DNA from: JBAVOR01 sp049692255
GTDB taxonomy: Bacteria; Babelota; Babeliae; Babelales; JACPOV01
Direction: 5' to 3'
DNA length: 13,248 nucleotides
NCBI GenBank assembly: GCA_049692255.1
Contig: JBAVOR010000018.1
Location: forward strand, 1-13,248
The position numbers and the translations under genes are program-made. Position 1 is the stretch's first letter; the number at the start of each line of letters is the position of its first letter. Positions 1 through 6,545 of this stretch are shown here, piece after piece. The notes below the pieces were generated by a model. It saw nothing but the letters and a program-made list of their open reading frames with translations. It was not told the origin of the DNA and did not search any database.

Positions 1-22
1 AGCGTAGGTACAGCATAAGCAT
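1..22 (-). CDS. 5' end of a gene leaving the window (partial)
   Basis: Only the first seven codons are present, reading M-L-M-L-Y-L-R from an ATG at 22-20. The start is supported by an AAGGAG ribosome binding site at 31-36 with an 8-base spacer, among the better ones in the window. The hydrophobic beginning would fit a signal peptide, as on many neighbours, but nothing can be said about function. The gene lies downstream of the coiled-coil gene at 116-1682 on the same strand. Confidence 0.5.
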
Positions 23-77
23 CGATATTACTCCTTTTTTTGTAACGATGTTTTCTGTTACTCTACATCACACGCGC

Positions 78-116
78 AAAAAATAGCAAGAACAAGTTCT
101 CAAGAACCCCCTTGTT
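78..116 (-). terminator. Candidate intrinsic terminator after the coiled-coil gene
   Basis: On the minus strand, AACAAG (116-111) pairs with CTTGTT (96-91). Inside it, GTTCT and AGAAC can form a second, tighter stem. After eight bases comes a run of six T (83-78). The hairpin begins at the stop codon of the gene ending at 116. The stem is not GC-rich and the T run is slightly distant, so this is a moderate candidate. Confidence 0.35.
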
Positions 117-1117
117 TACGATACCGGGATCTTTTTGAGCCACTCTTTAAGTGCGGTAAATTTCCCTTGCATCCCCGTTGCGTATTCGTCCGATTCGGGA
201 TTAAGTGATGGATGGAAAATCATATGCTCAAGCTGATTTATCTCTGTCGCAAGCTCAGAACAAACCTTTCGATACTGCGCAATGGTGCGCTGTAGCGCAT
301 TGACCTGTTCACTCATTACAACATTCTCTGCCTTTTTTTGCACTCCATCATTCTTTTCTTGCGCCAGCTGCTCTTGCAAATTACGCATTCTTTCTTTCAA
401 CGTTTCAATTGTGCGCATAGACGCTTTAAGATCTTCTTTTTTCTGCTCAACAGCAAGCTCCTGCGCACGAAGATCTTGCTCTCGTTTCTTATTTAATTCT
501 ATCTGCAGCAATTGATCTTGTTGTTTGATAAGCAGTTCATGATTTTTCGCATCCGTAAGGTCACGGTGATATTCCGGACTCTGTACGAGTGCATTACGCC
601 GTGCGTTTAGCTCATCTAACATCTTCATACCAGAAGATAGCAAACTCTTTTCAAAAACATCGCACACATGAAGCTGGCAAAAATTTTCCGCTCCCTTAAC
701 TTTTTTTTGTATTTCTTTATAATCAGTATCTATTTTTTTTGCTAACTGCACATACGCAAACAGCTCCCCGTTTTTTAACGCATCATCATATGATTGCAGC
801 TTCTCTCTTTCTGTTTTATGTAAATCATATAATGGCAAAAATACTTCATTTGCATACATAAATGAAGAAGCCTGTTTTAACTGCTCAAGCACCGGTTCTG
901 CATGTGCAATAAATCGGTTCAGTTCGGTAGCATACGCCTGCGTAGTGCCTGGCACTACGGCGTGTTTACAGCTATTGATCTGTTCTTGCAAAAGCTGTAT
1001 ATCGGTACGCAAAAGATCACATAACGATGCTTTTGCCCTTTGGGTATGCACCCTACTTTGCATGACACTCATTTGCTCAAAACTAAAAGCATCTGCTGCA
1101 ACCCCAGATGCAATCAT
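116..1117 (-). CDS. Coiled-coil protein, probably the C-terminal part of a frameshifted gene
   Basis: This is a 333-residue frame with no recognised enzymatic domain. Residues about 185-300 are a long charged heptad-like helix rich in Q, E, K and L, strongly suggesting a coiled coil; the tail ends in L-K-K-I-P-V-S. There is no signal peptide, and the ATG at 1117 has no ribosome binding site (the preceding bases are T/C-rich). The frame stays open upstream to a stop at 1162-1160, and its first 35 bases overlap the end of the signal-peptide-bearing frame 1083-1682. The simplest reading is that both are halves of one gene of about 520 codons split by a single-base frameshift near 1134-1147. A separate, translationally coupled gene is the alternative. 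The cellular role is unknown; if joined, it would be an exported coiled-coil protein. Confidence 0.7.
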   Translation of the reverse strand: MIASGVAADAFSFEQMSVMQSRVHTQRAKASLCDLLRTDIQLLQEQINSCKHAVVPGTTQAYATELNRFIAHAEPVLEQLKQASSFMYANEVFLPLYDLHKTEREKLQSYDDALKNGELFAYVQLAKKIDTDYKEIQKKVKGAENFCQLHVCDVFEKSLLSSGMKMLDELNARRNALVQSPEYHRDLTDAKNHELLIKQQDQLLQIELNKKREQDLRAQELAVEQKKEDLKASMRTIETLKERMRNLQEQLAQEKNDGVQKKAENVVMSEQVNALQRTIAQYRKVCSELATEINQLEHMIFHPSLNPESDEYATGMQGKFTALKEWLKKIPVS

Positions 1118-1682
1118 ATTGAGTAACGGCGCATAAAATTCTTTCTGAGATGCTAAAGCTTATTTCTAACGAGCTCACTTGCTTTGAGTGCTTGACATAC
1201 TCCTGAGCGTTAACAATCTGCTTCATCAACAACTCTGCCCGCTGCACCACTTTTTTTAGTTCTTCTTGCGCAGGCTCTTCCATAGGCGCATGCAAAAGTG
1301 GTTGTGCATTTGACAGGCTTTTCGATAAGGTTGCAATATCTCTGTTCAACTCTGCTTCACTATCCTTCTCACGCATTGTATTAATCAAAAGGCCAACTTG
1401 CGCCTTCATATGTTCTTGCTGAGCTCCTTCTACAAAAGCGCTGGTTATTGGCCGGTATCTCCCTGAAAGGGTATCGACCGCTTCGCGCAAATCAGAAATT
1501 TTTTTCTGCTTGTCTTTACAATCTACATATTTGTTATACGCATACATGCTGCCAAACGTCGTTAACGCCCCCGAGAGCACCCCTATTCCCACATTCATAT
1601 CAAAAACAGTAGCTCTTGCCGTGTAAAAATTGTCTATCATGCAAATAAAAAGCAAATGGGCGGAAATAGTGCGCATATTCAT
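1083..1682 (-). CDS. Secreted or membrane-anchored helical protein, probably the N-terminal part of a frameshifted gene
   Basis: This 199-residue frame starts at an ATG at 1682, preceded by AGAGGA (1691-1696) with 8-base spacing, and lies under a strong promoter. Residues 1-24 look like a signal peptide. Residues about 32-52 form a second hydrophobic, glycine-containing stretch that could be a membrane anchor or glycine-zipper-like helix. From about residue 55 onward the protein is charged and helical (K-I-S-D-L-R-E-A-V; E-E-L-K-K-V-V-Q-R-A-E). The last 18 or so residues (C-A-V-T-Q-Y-D-C-I-W-G-C-S-R-C-F) are cysteine- and aromatic-rich, unlike the rest. They look like out-of-frame translation, which supports a frameshift joining it to the coiled-coil frame ending at 116. 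No family was recognised. Confidence 0.7.
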   Translation of the reverse strand: MNMRTISAHLLFICMIDNFYTARATVFDMNVGIGVLSGALTTFGSMYAYNKYVDCKDKQKKISDLREAVDTLSGRYRPITSAFVEGAQQEHMKAQVGLLINTMREKDSEAELNRDIATLSKSLSNAQPLLHAPMEEPAQEELKKVVQRAELLMKQIVNAQEYVKHSKQVSSLEISFSISERILCAVTQYDCIWGCSRCF

Positions 1683-1721
1683 AATATTATTCCTCTAACT
1701 GGCATAAAAAATAATAGCCTC

Positions 1722-1750
1722 ATTACACCTGTTTATTCATTTCTTGTCAA
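1722..1750 (-). promoter_or_regulatory. Sigma70-type promoter for the coiled-coil gene
   Basis: On the minus strand there is a consensus -35 box TTGACA (1750-1745), a 17-base spacer and a -10 box TGTAAT (1727-1722). It lies about 40 bases before the start codon at 1682. This is the best promoter match seen in the window. Confidence 0.7.
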
Positions 1751-1806
1751 AGAAGAAGTGCAACTTTTATATAATTATCTGTATGGATTTTAATTAAAAA
1801 AACAAA

Positions 1807-1834
1807 TTGCATATTTGTGCAGTTTTGCTATGAT
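1807..1834 (+). promoter_or_regulatory. Candidate promoter for the secreted hydrolase
   Basis: TTGCAT (1807-1812) and TATGAT (1829-1834) are separated by 16 bases, placing transcription start near 1841 and a leader of about 25 bases before the ATG at 1867. It is divergent from the promoter at 1722-1750 in the 184-base gap between the two genes. Confidence 0.5.
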
Positions 1835-1866
1835 AACAAGAGTATATCAACACATGGGAAAATCAC

Positions 1867-2955
1867 ATGATTATGCAAATGCTCTTTTTTATAACGATGA
1901 CACTGGTGTGTAATACGCAACAGTTAGCACAGGCAAAAGAAAAAAAAGGTTTTTTTACTACCCTCAAAGAGGCGTATAACCTATATTTTCACGCAGCGAA
2001 CGATGTTTCCTGGCAATCAGAGTTATGGGGAGAAAAAGAGAAAGAGCATGTTCTGTTTGGATACCAGTTACGGCTTGAATATATACAGATGAAAGACAGC
2101 GCGCGCAGCGCACATACTACACTCTATTTTCATGGCTGGGGAGACACCAAAAATAGCGCACGACTGATAAAAAAATACCGCTCTATTATTAAAGAAAACC
2201 TTGTCACTTTCAATTTCTCCGATGCGCGACCTATCTTGGGAAAATTAGGCCAAAGTTCGTTTGGGCAGCTTCCCGATGTTTTTCCTGCATTATATGCGCT
2301 CAATTATACCATCGACACGCTTGGATTGGAATCGATTGATCTTTTCGGCGTATCACGTGGTTGCGCAGTGATTGTTAATTTATTGGCACTGCTCAACGAT
2401 AATCATTTATTTGCTGCCCATACAAAGCAGTTAACTGCAATTGGTATTGGGCACAAAGAACGCCAGAAATTATTAGCAGCAATTCAACGAGGGACCATTA
2501 TTCTTGATACACCATTGCGATCGATGGCATTAACTCCGTTTCCCCAATGGATAGCACAAACGTTTACTCGTTACGACAATCGCTTGTGGCAACCTGAAAA
2601 TACGGTCACGTTGCTCAAAGGATTACAGGTAACCACCATTGTTCACTTTCAACACCGCGATTTTATTGTTTCCAATAAGCAAGAAGCAGACTTCTTTTAC
2701 GCATTAGCGCAACTTAACCCCCAAACAACCTACTTGGTTATGGGCAATGACGGTGGACATGCACACTCACACCGCGCACTTGATAAAGCGATGATAACAT
2801 TTCATGCATTACAAAAGAGGAATGATCGTACGCTCTATGCGGTTATAAACAATAAAGCACAGCGTATAAAAAATGGAGAGCTTACTCTCTTTGCCCCGCA
2901 TTGTCAGTTAACCGACGTACAACACGTGTGTGAAGCGTATCACGCTGTGCAATAG
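1867..2955 (+). CDS. Secreted alpha/beta-hydrolase fold protein
   Basis: The 362-residue protein begins with a hydrophobic signal peptide, probable cleavage near residue 22 (A-Q-A). Alpha/beta-hydrolase features follow in the expected order: an oxyanion-type H-G-W-G-D at 89-93, a nucleophile elbow G-V-S-R-G at 161-165 (Ser163), an acid candidate in Q-H-R-D-F-I-V (Asp265) and a late histidine in G-G-H-A-H (His298). Together these support a Ser-Asp-His hydrolase acting outside the cytoplasm. The substrate cannot be inferred; esterase, lipase or peptidase-like activity are all possible. The first 80 residues lack obvious domain motifs. Translation probably starts at 1867, behind a weak GGGA-type site; in-frame ATGs at 1873 and 1879 would also preserve the signal peptide. 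The 3' end converges on the ankyrin gene with 6 bases between stop codons. Confidence 0.8.
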   Translation: MIMQMLFFITMTLVCNTQQLAQAKEKKGFFTTLKEAYNLYFHAANDVSWQSELWGEKEKEHVLFGYQLRLEYIQMKDSARSAHTTLYFHGWGDTKNSARLIKKYRSIIKENLVTFNFSDARPILGKLGQSSFGQLPDVFPALYALNYTIDTLGLESIDLFGVSRGCAVIVNLLALLNDNHLFAAHTKQLTAIGIGHKERQKLLAAIQRGTIILDTPLRSMALTPFPQWIAQTFTRYDNRLWQPENTVTLLKGLQVTTIVHFQHRDFIVSNKQEADFFYALAQLNPQTTYLVMGNDGGHAHSHRALDKAMITFHALQKRNDRTLYAVINNKAQRIKNGELTLFAPHCQLTDVQHVCEAYHAVQ

Positions 2956-2971
2956 CAAAATCTACGCAGCG
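2943..2971. terminator. Stem-loop spanning a convergent gene junction
   Basis: CGCTGTG (2943-2949) can pair with CGCAGCG (2965-2971), giving a 7-bp stem with one G-U pair and a 15-base loop that contains both stop codons. No T run follows on either strand, so terminator function is weakly supported. No other terminator fits in the 6-base gap between the converging genes. Confidence 0.25.
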
Positions 2972-3429
2972 TTATCGATCAGTAATTTCATAATCACGGC
3001 GTTCTTGTTGTTCATAGCAATATGCAGTGGTGTCTGAAAAAGAAGATTTTTAATATTGGTTTGCGCGCCTGCCTTTACGAGCAAAGAAACAATGAGCGCA
3101 TTCCCTTTTTTCACTGCAGCATGAAGCGGTGTTTCTTGAAGCACATTTACCTGATTAACGTTGGCACCATGCTGAATAAGTAGTGCAACAATTTCGCTAT
3201 TTTCGTTTTCAATAGCAATATGTAATGGAGTGCTGCCGCGTAGATTCCAGCTATTGGTATGCGCACCTAATTCGAGTAATGTGCGAACAACTTCCTTCTC
3301 ATCATTCTCTACCGCAATGTGCAAAGGAGTGTCTAACAAAATATTACGCGTATTAACATCTGCTAAAATTGCTTGATGAGTTACACAGAGAACGAAAAGC
3401 AGTGTGAAAAAGGGGAATCTCATAGTCAT
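2962..3429 (-). CDS. Secreted ankyrin-repeat protein (four repeats)
   Basis: The 155-residue protein starts with a signal peptide (about residues 1-23, ending in L-A-D). Four ankyrin repeats follow, with the T-P-L-H signature at 34, 67, 100 and 133, an exact 33-residue period, and the usual helix pattern (L-L-x-x-G-A-x-x-N) closing each of the first three repeats. The protein ends abruptly inside the fourth repeat (L-L-I-D-N-A-A), so it is nearly all repeat. Ankyrin stacks bind proteins. A secreted form in a suspected host-associated bacterium could act in the periplasm or on host proteins, but that is inference. An AAAGAGA-like site precedes the ATG at 3429; a second ATG lies at 3423. It is preceded on the same strand by the ABC transporter genes, 72 bases away. 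Confidence 0.85.
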   Translation of the reverse strand: MTMRFPFFTLLFVLCVTHQAILADVNTRNILLDTPLHIAVENDEKEVVRTLLELGAHTNSWNLRGSTPLHIAIENENSEIVALLIQHGANVNQVNVLQETPLHAAVKKGNALIVSLLVKAGAQTNIKNLLFQTPLHIAMNNKNAVIMKLLIDNAA

Positions 3430-3501
3430 AGCATCTCTTTCTATTGTTGTTGCATGATATATAAAAGCCGTTTGCAGTATAAAGGGAATATTTGTTTTTT
3501 T

Positions 3502-4260
3502 CTACTGCGCTCGCCGATTAAAGACCGATGATGCAACGGTAAATGCTACAAGGGCTGCAAGCGCAATGCTTGCATAACCATACAGAACTACCATATCGAT
3601 ATAGTTGCCCATAAATAACGCACGAATAGCAGCTACGCAATGAGAAAGCGGATTAAAAAATGCAATGCGCTGCAGCCACAACGGTGCTAACGTGAGAGGC
3701 AACATGGTGCCCGCAAGTAACTGAAGTGGCAACAAAAAGAACTGCAATAGTGGCGCGAATCCATCTTCATCTCTTAATATAAATGCGAGAGTATACGAAG
3801 TCATTGCCATAGTTGCCCCAATTAAGGCGACAATGCCTAACGAAATAAAAACTCCCAACAGAGGCGCACGTAGACCAACAAGCCATGCGAGCGTTAATAA
3901 AAAAGATGTTTGTACCATTAAAAGCAGTACATCACGCAATACACGCCCCAACCATATAGCACGACGATCAATAGGAGCTACGCGTAATCGATCAATGACT
4001 CCTGCACGCGTATCGTCGATTAAACGAAATCCTACAAATGCAGGCCCCAGCAAAGAAATCATTACCAATAGGCCGGGCACAAATATGGTTAATGCGTTAT
4101 GCCCTGCACCAGCAATGCCAGTGCGCTCTAATAAGGGAGAAAATAACAGGAGATAACAGATCGGTTGGAACAGGCCAAACATAATCCAAATCGGTTTACG
4201 TAAAGAGATCTGTACCGAACGCCAAAATATTAAACGAGTATCATACCATAATTTTTTCAT
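3502..4260 (-). CDS. ABC-2 type transporter permease (DrrB-like)
   Basis: The 252-residue integral membrane protein has about six hydrophobic segments (roughly 25-42, 58-80, 108-130, 135-160, 168-190 and 225-246). The ABC-2 pattern includes an amphipathic loop R-A-G-V-I-D-R-L-R-V-A-P after the second segment, as in daunorubicin-resistance DrrB and related exporters. It would form the membrane channel for the ATPase encoded directly upstream. The ATG at 4260 is preferred because AAAGGA (4267-4272) lies 6 bases before it; a longer frame to 4287 would need a TTG start inside the ATPase gene. The gap to the ATPase stop is 10 bases and the binding site overlaps that stop codon, implying translational coupling. 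The exported substrate (drug, lipid or polysaccharide) is unknown. Confidence 0.9.
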   Translation of the reverse strand: MKKLWYDTRLIFWRSVQISLRKPIWIMFGLFQPICYLLLFSPLLERTGIAGAGHNALTIFVPGLLVMISLLGPAFVGFRLIDDTRAGVIDRLRVAPIDRRAIWLGRVLRDVLLLMVQTSFLLTLAWLVGLRAPLLGVFISLGIVALIGATMAMTSYTLAFILRDEDGFAPLLQFFLLPLQLLAGTMLPLTLAPLWLQRIAFFNPLSHCVAAIRALFMGNYIDMVVLYGYASIALAALVAFTVASSVFNRRAQ

Positions 4261-4270
4261 GAATAGTCCT

Positions 4271-5224
4271 TTAGTTAGCAGATTCAAATGTACGACCAGC
4301 TTTTGTCAAAAATACATCGTCAAGGGTTGGTTGGTGTAATGCGATGGCACGCAACTGAATATTGTGCTCATTACATACATGCAATAACTTGGGTAATAGG
4401 GTAGCGCCATCTTGTACCGCTAGATGCAATTCATCATGATGAACGAAACTCTCTTTAACACCATCCAAATGCATCAGCAGTTCTTTTGCGTGCATCATTT
4501 TCTCTGGTGCAATAGTCAACGCGATAACGTCTTTGCCTATTGCGCGCTTAAGCGCTGCAGGAGTATCAAGTGCTACTATTTTTCCTTGGTCAACAATTGC
4601 AATGCGATTACACAAAGCATCTGCTTCGTCCAGGTAGTGGGTGGTAATAATAATAGTGGTACCAGCTTCATTTAGCTTTTTAATTTCTTGCCAGAGTAAT
4701 GCTCGGTTGTGGGGATCTAACCCAACCGTTGGTTCATCAAGAAACAATATTTTAGGTTTATGTACTATGCCTAACGCAATATCAAATCGACGCCTTTGCC
4801 CGCCCGAGTACGTTTCGACTAAACGATCAGCGAATGCCTCAAGCCCAAGTGCGGTAATAAGTTCTTTTGCACGCTCATGCGCTTGCGTATCAGAAAAATT
4901 ATATATCTTTGCCTGGAGTATCAAGTTTTCACGCCCCGTTGCTGAGCGCTCCAACCCACCAGACTGGCTTACGTACCCAATGCATAGGCGCACGTGCATT
5001 TCTTGCGTTAATAGGTCAAAGCCACCAATGATAGCAGTGCCATCGGTTGGCTTGAGCAGAGTAGTTAACATGCGCATGGTAGTTGTTTTACCCGCACCAT
5101 TGGTGCCGAGCAATCCAAAGATCTCTCCTTGGCGAATGGCAAGATCTATGCCATTGACCGCTGTAACCACAGAACTGCCACTGGTAAATGTTTTGGTTAA
5201 ATTTTTTGTTTCAATAATGTTCAT
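4271..5224 (-). CDS. ABC transporter ATP-binding protein (DrrA-like)
   Basis: This is the cytoplasmic ATPase of the DrrAB-type exporter. Counting from the longer start at 5233, it has Walker A G-T-N-G-A-G-K-T (43-50), a Q-loop glutamine (90), signature Y-S-G-G-Q (142-146), Walker B I-L-F-L-D-E (162-167), D-loop G-L-D-P (171-174) and H-loop histidine 199. The C-terminal extension, ending Q-P-T-L-D-D-V-F-L-T-K-A-G-R, is typical of the daunorubicin/nodulation exporter ATPase family. All catalytic elements are intact. Two ATGs compete: AAGGAA (5239-5234) directly abuts the ATG at 5233 but lies 9 bases from the ATG at 5224, so the 317-residue form is favoured. It is the first gene of a two-gene operon with the permease. 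Confidence 0.95.
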   Translation of the reverse strand: MNIIETKNLTKTFTSGSSVVTAVNGIDLAIRQGEIFGLLGTNGAGKTTTMRMLTTLLKPTDGTAIIGGFDLLTQEMHVRLCIGYVSQSGGLERSATGRENLILQAKIYNFSDTQAHERAKELITALGLEAFADRLVETYSGGQRRRFDIALGIVHKPKILFLDEPTVGLDPHNRALLWQEIKKLNEAGTTIIITTHYLDEADALCNRIAIVDQGKIVALDTPAALKRAIGKDVIALTIAPEKMMHAKELLMHLDGVKESFVHHDELHLAVQDGATLLPKLLHVCNEHNIQLRAIALHQPTLDDVFLTKAGRTFESAN

Positions 5225-5269
5225 GATAGCCATTTCCTTGGAGAAAGGATATAGAGAGCTTATGGGTTA

Positions 5270-5299
5270 AGTATATAAAAAATCAATCAAATACGCCAA
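5270..5299 (-). promoter_or_regulatory. Candidate promoter for the ABC exporter operon
   Basis: On the minus strand TTGGCG (5299-5294) and TATACT (5275-5270) are 18 bases apart, about 45 bases before the ATPase start. The -10 box is good and the -35 box is partial. It is divergent from the promoter at 5321-5350. Confidence 0.4.
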
Positions 5300-5320
5300 T
5301 GTAATTGTCCATTAAAACTA

Positions 5321-5350
5321 TTGAAAATAGCAATTAATTTATATTATACT
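5321..5350 (+). promoter_or_regulatory. Candidate promoter for the small secreted protein at 5399
   Basis: TTGAAA (5321-5326) and TATACT (5345-5350) are separated by 18 bases. An alternative -10 box, TATTAT (5342-5347), overlaps. The leader would run about 40 bases to the ATG at 5399 and contains a strong AAGGAG site (5387-5392). Confidence 0.55.
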
Positions 5351-5398
5351 ATTATTTAATAAGGAAAAGTGTAAAAATCACGAATCAAGGAGAATTCT

Positions 5399-5791
5399 AT
5401 GAAGAAACTATTACCGATAACGGTGCTTCTGATGCTTGCCAGTGGTATTAATGCCACTATCGATTCAGATAAGTTAACAAAATTGCTCGATACTGCTAAG
5501 GCGCACAAAGATGCGTGGATCGATTTTAGCAAGGGTACGTTTGGTGAAAAATTTGACTTGCTTAAAACTCAGCATGATGAAATGTTTGAGCTGATAAAAA
5601 AAGAGATACAGGCTATCGCTGCTTTAACTACCATTGAAGATCGCGATACCCTTCTTAAAACAATCACGAACGATACGTTAGATTTGCTTAAAAAGCATCA
5701 TACTGCATGGAAAGATTGGCATAACAAAAAAACCAACACTGCAACTAACTTAGGAAAAACGCAAGAAACTGAATTAAACAATTTTAAATAG
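5399..5791 (+). CDS. Small secreted helical protein with three internal repeats
   Basis: The 130-residue protein has a clear signal peptide (M-K-K-L-L-P-I-T-V-L-L-M-L-A-S-G-I-N-A, cleavage near residue 19) and a strong ribosome binding site, AAGGAG at 5387-5392 with 6-base spacing. The mature part is highly charged and helical. A unit of the form L-L-x-x-x-x-H-x-x-W/M recurs three times: 29-43 (L-L-D-T-A-K-A-H-K-D-A-W), 54-68 (L-L-K-T-Q-H-D-E-M-F) and 96-110 (L-L-K-K-H-H-T-A-W-K-D-W). No known family was recognised. The mature protein has no cysteine. With its own good promoter it may be well expressed. It could be a periplasmic helical-bundle protein or an exported factor, but this is speculation. 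The gene at 5854 follows 62 bases later and may share the transcript. Confidence 0.8.
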   Translation: MKKLLPITVLLMLASGINATIDSDKLTKLLDTAKAHKDAWIDFSKGTFGEKFDLLKTQHDEMFELIKKEIQAIAALTTIEDRDTLLKTITNDTLDLLKKHHTAWKDWHNKKTNTATNLGKTQETELNNFK

Positions 5792-5805
5792 ACAACTAAT
5801 GCAAT

Positions 5806-5870
5806 AAAGTGATACGATTCTGCTACACTCATTTTAAAATAAGGAAGTTGTGCATGAATCGTATCACTTT
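5806..5870 (+). repeat. 15-bp perfect inverted repeat bracketing a ribosome binding site and start codon
   Basis: AAAGTGATACGATTC (5806-5820) is repeated as its exact reverse complement at 5856-5870, with a 35-base interval. The interval contains the AAGGAAG binding site (5841-5847), and the right arm begins at the G of the start codon (5854-5856) and covers codons 2-5. In mRNA this would form a 15-bp stem that locks the start region while leaving the binding site in the loop. No T run follows, so it is not an intrinsic terminator. It could equally be a protein-binding operator on DNA. Confidence 0.75.
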
Positions 5871-6528
5871 GGCAATAGCGCTTACATTCAGCTGTATGCT
5901 GCCCCTTAAATCTGCTCAGAAAAATAAACGAATCATACTTACAAGAATAGCTGAAGAACTTCCTGTTCTTGCATTTGATCGTCATGAAATGCTTTATATC
6001 GGCCACTGCGAACAACGCACCCAATTAGAACAACTATATGGTCAAAAATTTGCGTTAAATGAACCATTTGTTGCATTAAATCTTAAAATAAAAAAAAGCG
6101 ATGCACACACATATGCTCATATGGCGTGGCAGTGGCAGGACAAAGATGACGGATACGCCTATGGGCATTGTTATTTTCCACACAGCATGGTCAAAGACTG
6201 TCAAGAGGGCACATCTGCTCCGATTTGTTTATGTAAAAATACAACGCTGTTCGTTCATTGCCAGCAGAGAGGTAACGAATTTTATGGCCATCAATCGTTT
6301 GAAACAGTCATGGCGATTGCCTATAAAAAATTTTGTCAGCAACCAGACTTCTTATTGGAGGGACGCAAATCTTTACTCGAAAATAAAATAATAGAAAAGC
6401 GACTGGGCTGGTTAGGGAAATATAGCGTTCATGGCCCTAAAGGAGATGCTGCTGCATACTACATCTCTTTATCTCAAAATCCCTGCCTAGCAGCATTCGT
6501 ATGGCTGTGTGATCGATTTACTGCATGA
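5854..6528 (+). CDS. Secreted cysteine-rich protein of unknown function
   Basis: The 224-residue product has a signal peptide (M-N-R-I-T-L-A-I-A-L, probable cleavage after K-S-A at 19-21). The mature part carries nine cysteines (52, 106, 116, 125, 127, 136, 161, 211 and 219), including a C-L-C pair at 125-127, and many histidines and tryptophans. This suggests disulfide bonds outside the cytoplasm or metal binding. No known domain was recognised. The ATG at 5854 is chosen because AAGGAAG (5841-5847) is 6 bases upstream and the signal peptide begins there; the frame is open back to a GTG at 5809, but that version buries the signal peptide. Its start lies in a 15-bp inverted repeat that may control translation. 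It converges on the esterase-like gene. Confidence 0.75.
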   Translation: MNRITLAIALTFSCMLPLKSAQKNKRIILTRIAEELPVLAFDRHEMLYIGHCEQRTQLEQLYGQKFALNEPFVALNLKIKKSDAHTYAHMAWQWQDKDDGYAYGHCYFPHSMVKDCQEGTSAPICLCKNTTLFVHCQQRGNEFYGHQSFETVMAIAYKKFCQQPDFLLEGRKSLLENKIIEKRLGWLGKYSVHGPKGDAAAYYISLSQNPCLAAFVWLCDRFTA

Positions 6529-6544
6529 TATTTTTTTAAAAATA
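6529..6544. terminator. AT-only palindrome between convergent genes
   Basis: TATTTTT (6529-6535) and AAAAATA (6538-6544) are perfect inverted copies filling almost the whole 17-base gap between the stops at 6528 and 6546. A pure A/T stem is weak, but the T run on each strand could contribute to two-way termination. Confidence 0.25.
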
Positions 6545-6545
6545 C

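Noticed and set aside
42..61. GTAAC/GTTAC inverted repeat upstream of the partial gene at 1-22
   Set aside because: The arms are only 5 bases with a 10-base interval, easily expected by chance.
4261..4287. Longer permease start with a 17-base overlap into the ATPase gene
   Set aside because: It would need TTG as start codon; the ATG at 4260 has AAAGGA at ideal spacing.
4641..5270. 209-codon plus-strand frame
   Set aside because: It is antisense to the ABC ATPase, which has every expected motif; the composition is shadow-like (serine, proline and arginine rich) and no ribosome binding site was seen.
5698..6024. 108-codon minus-strand frame across the 5791-5854 gap
   Set aside because: It overlaps two better-supported secreted genes on the other strand and shows no start signal or domain.
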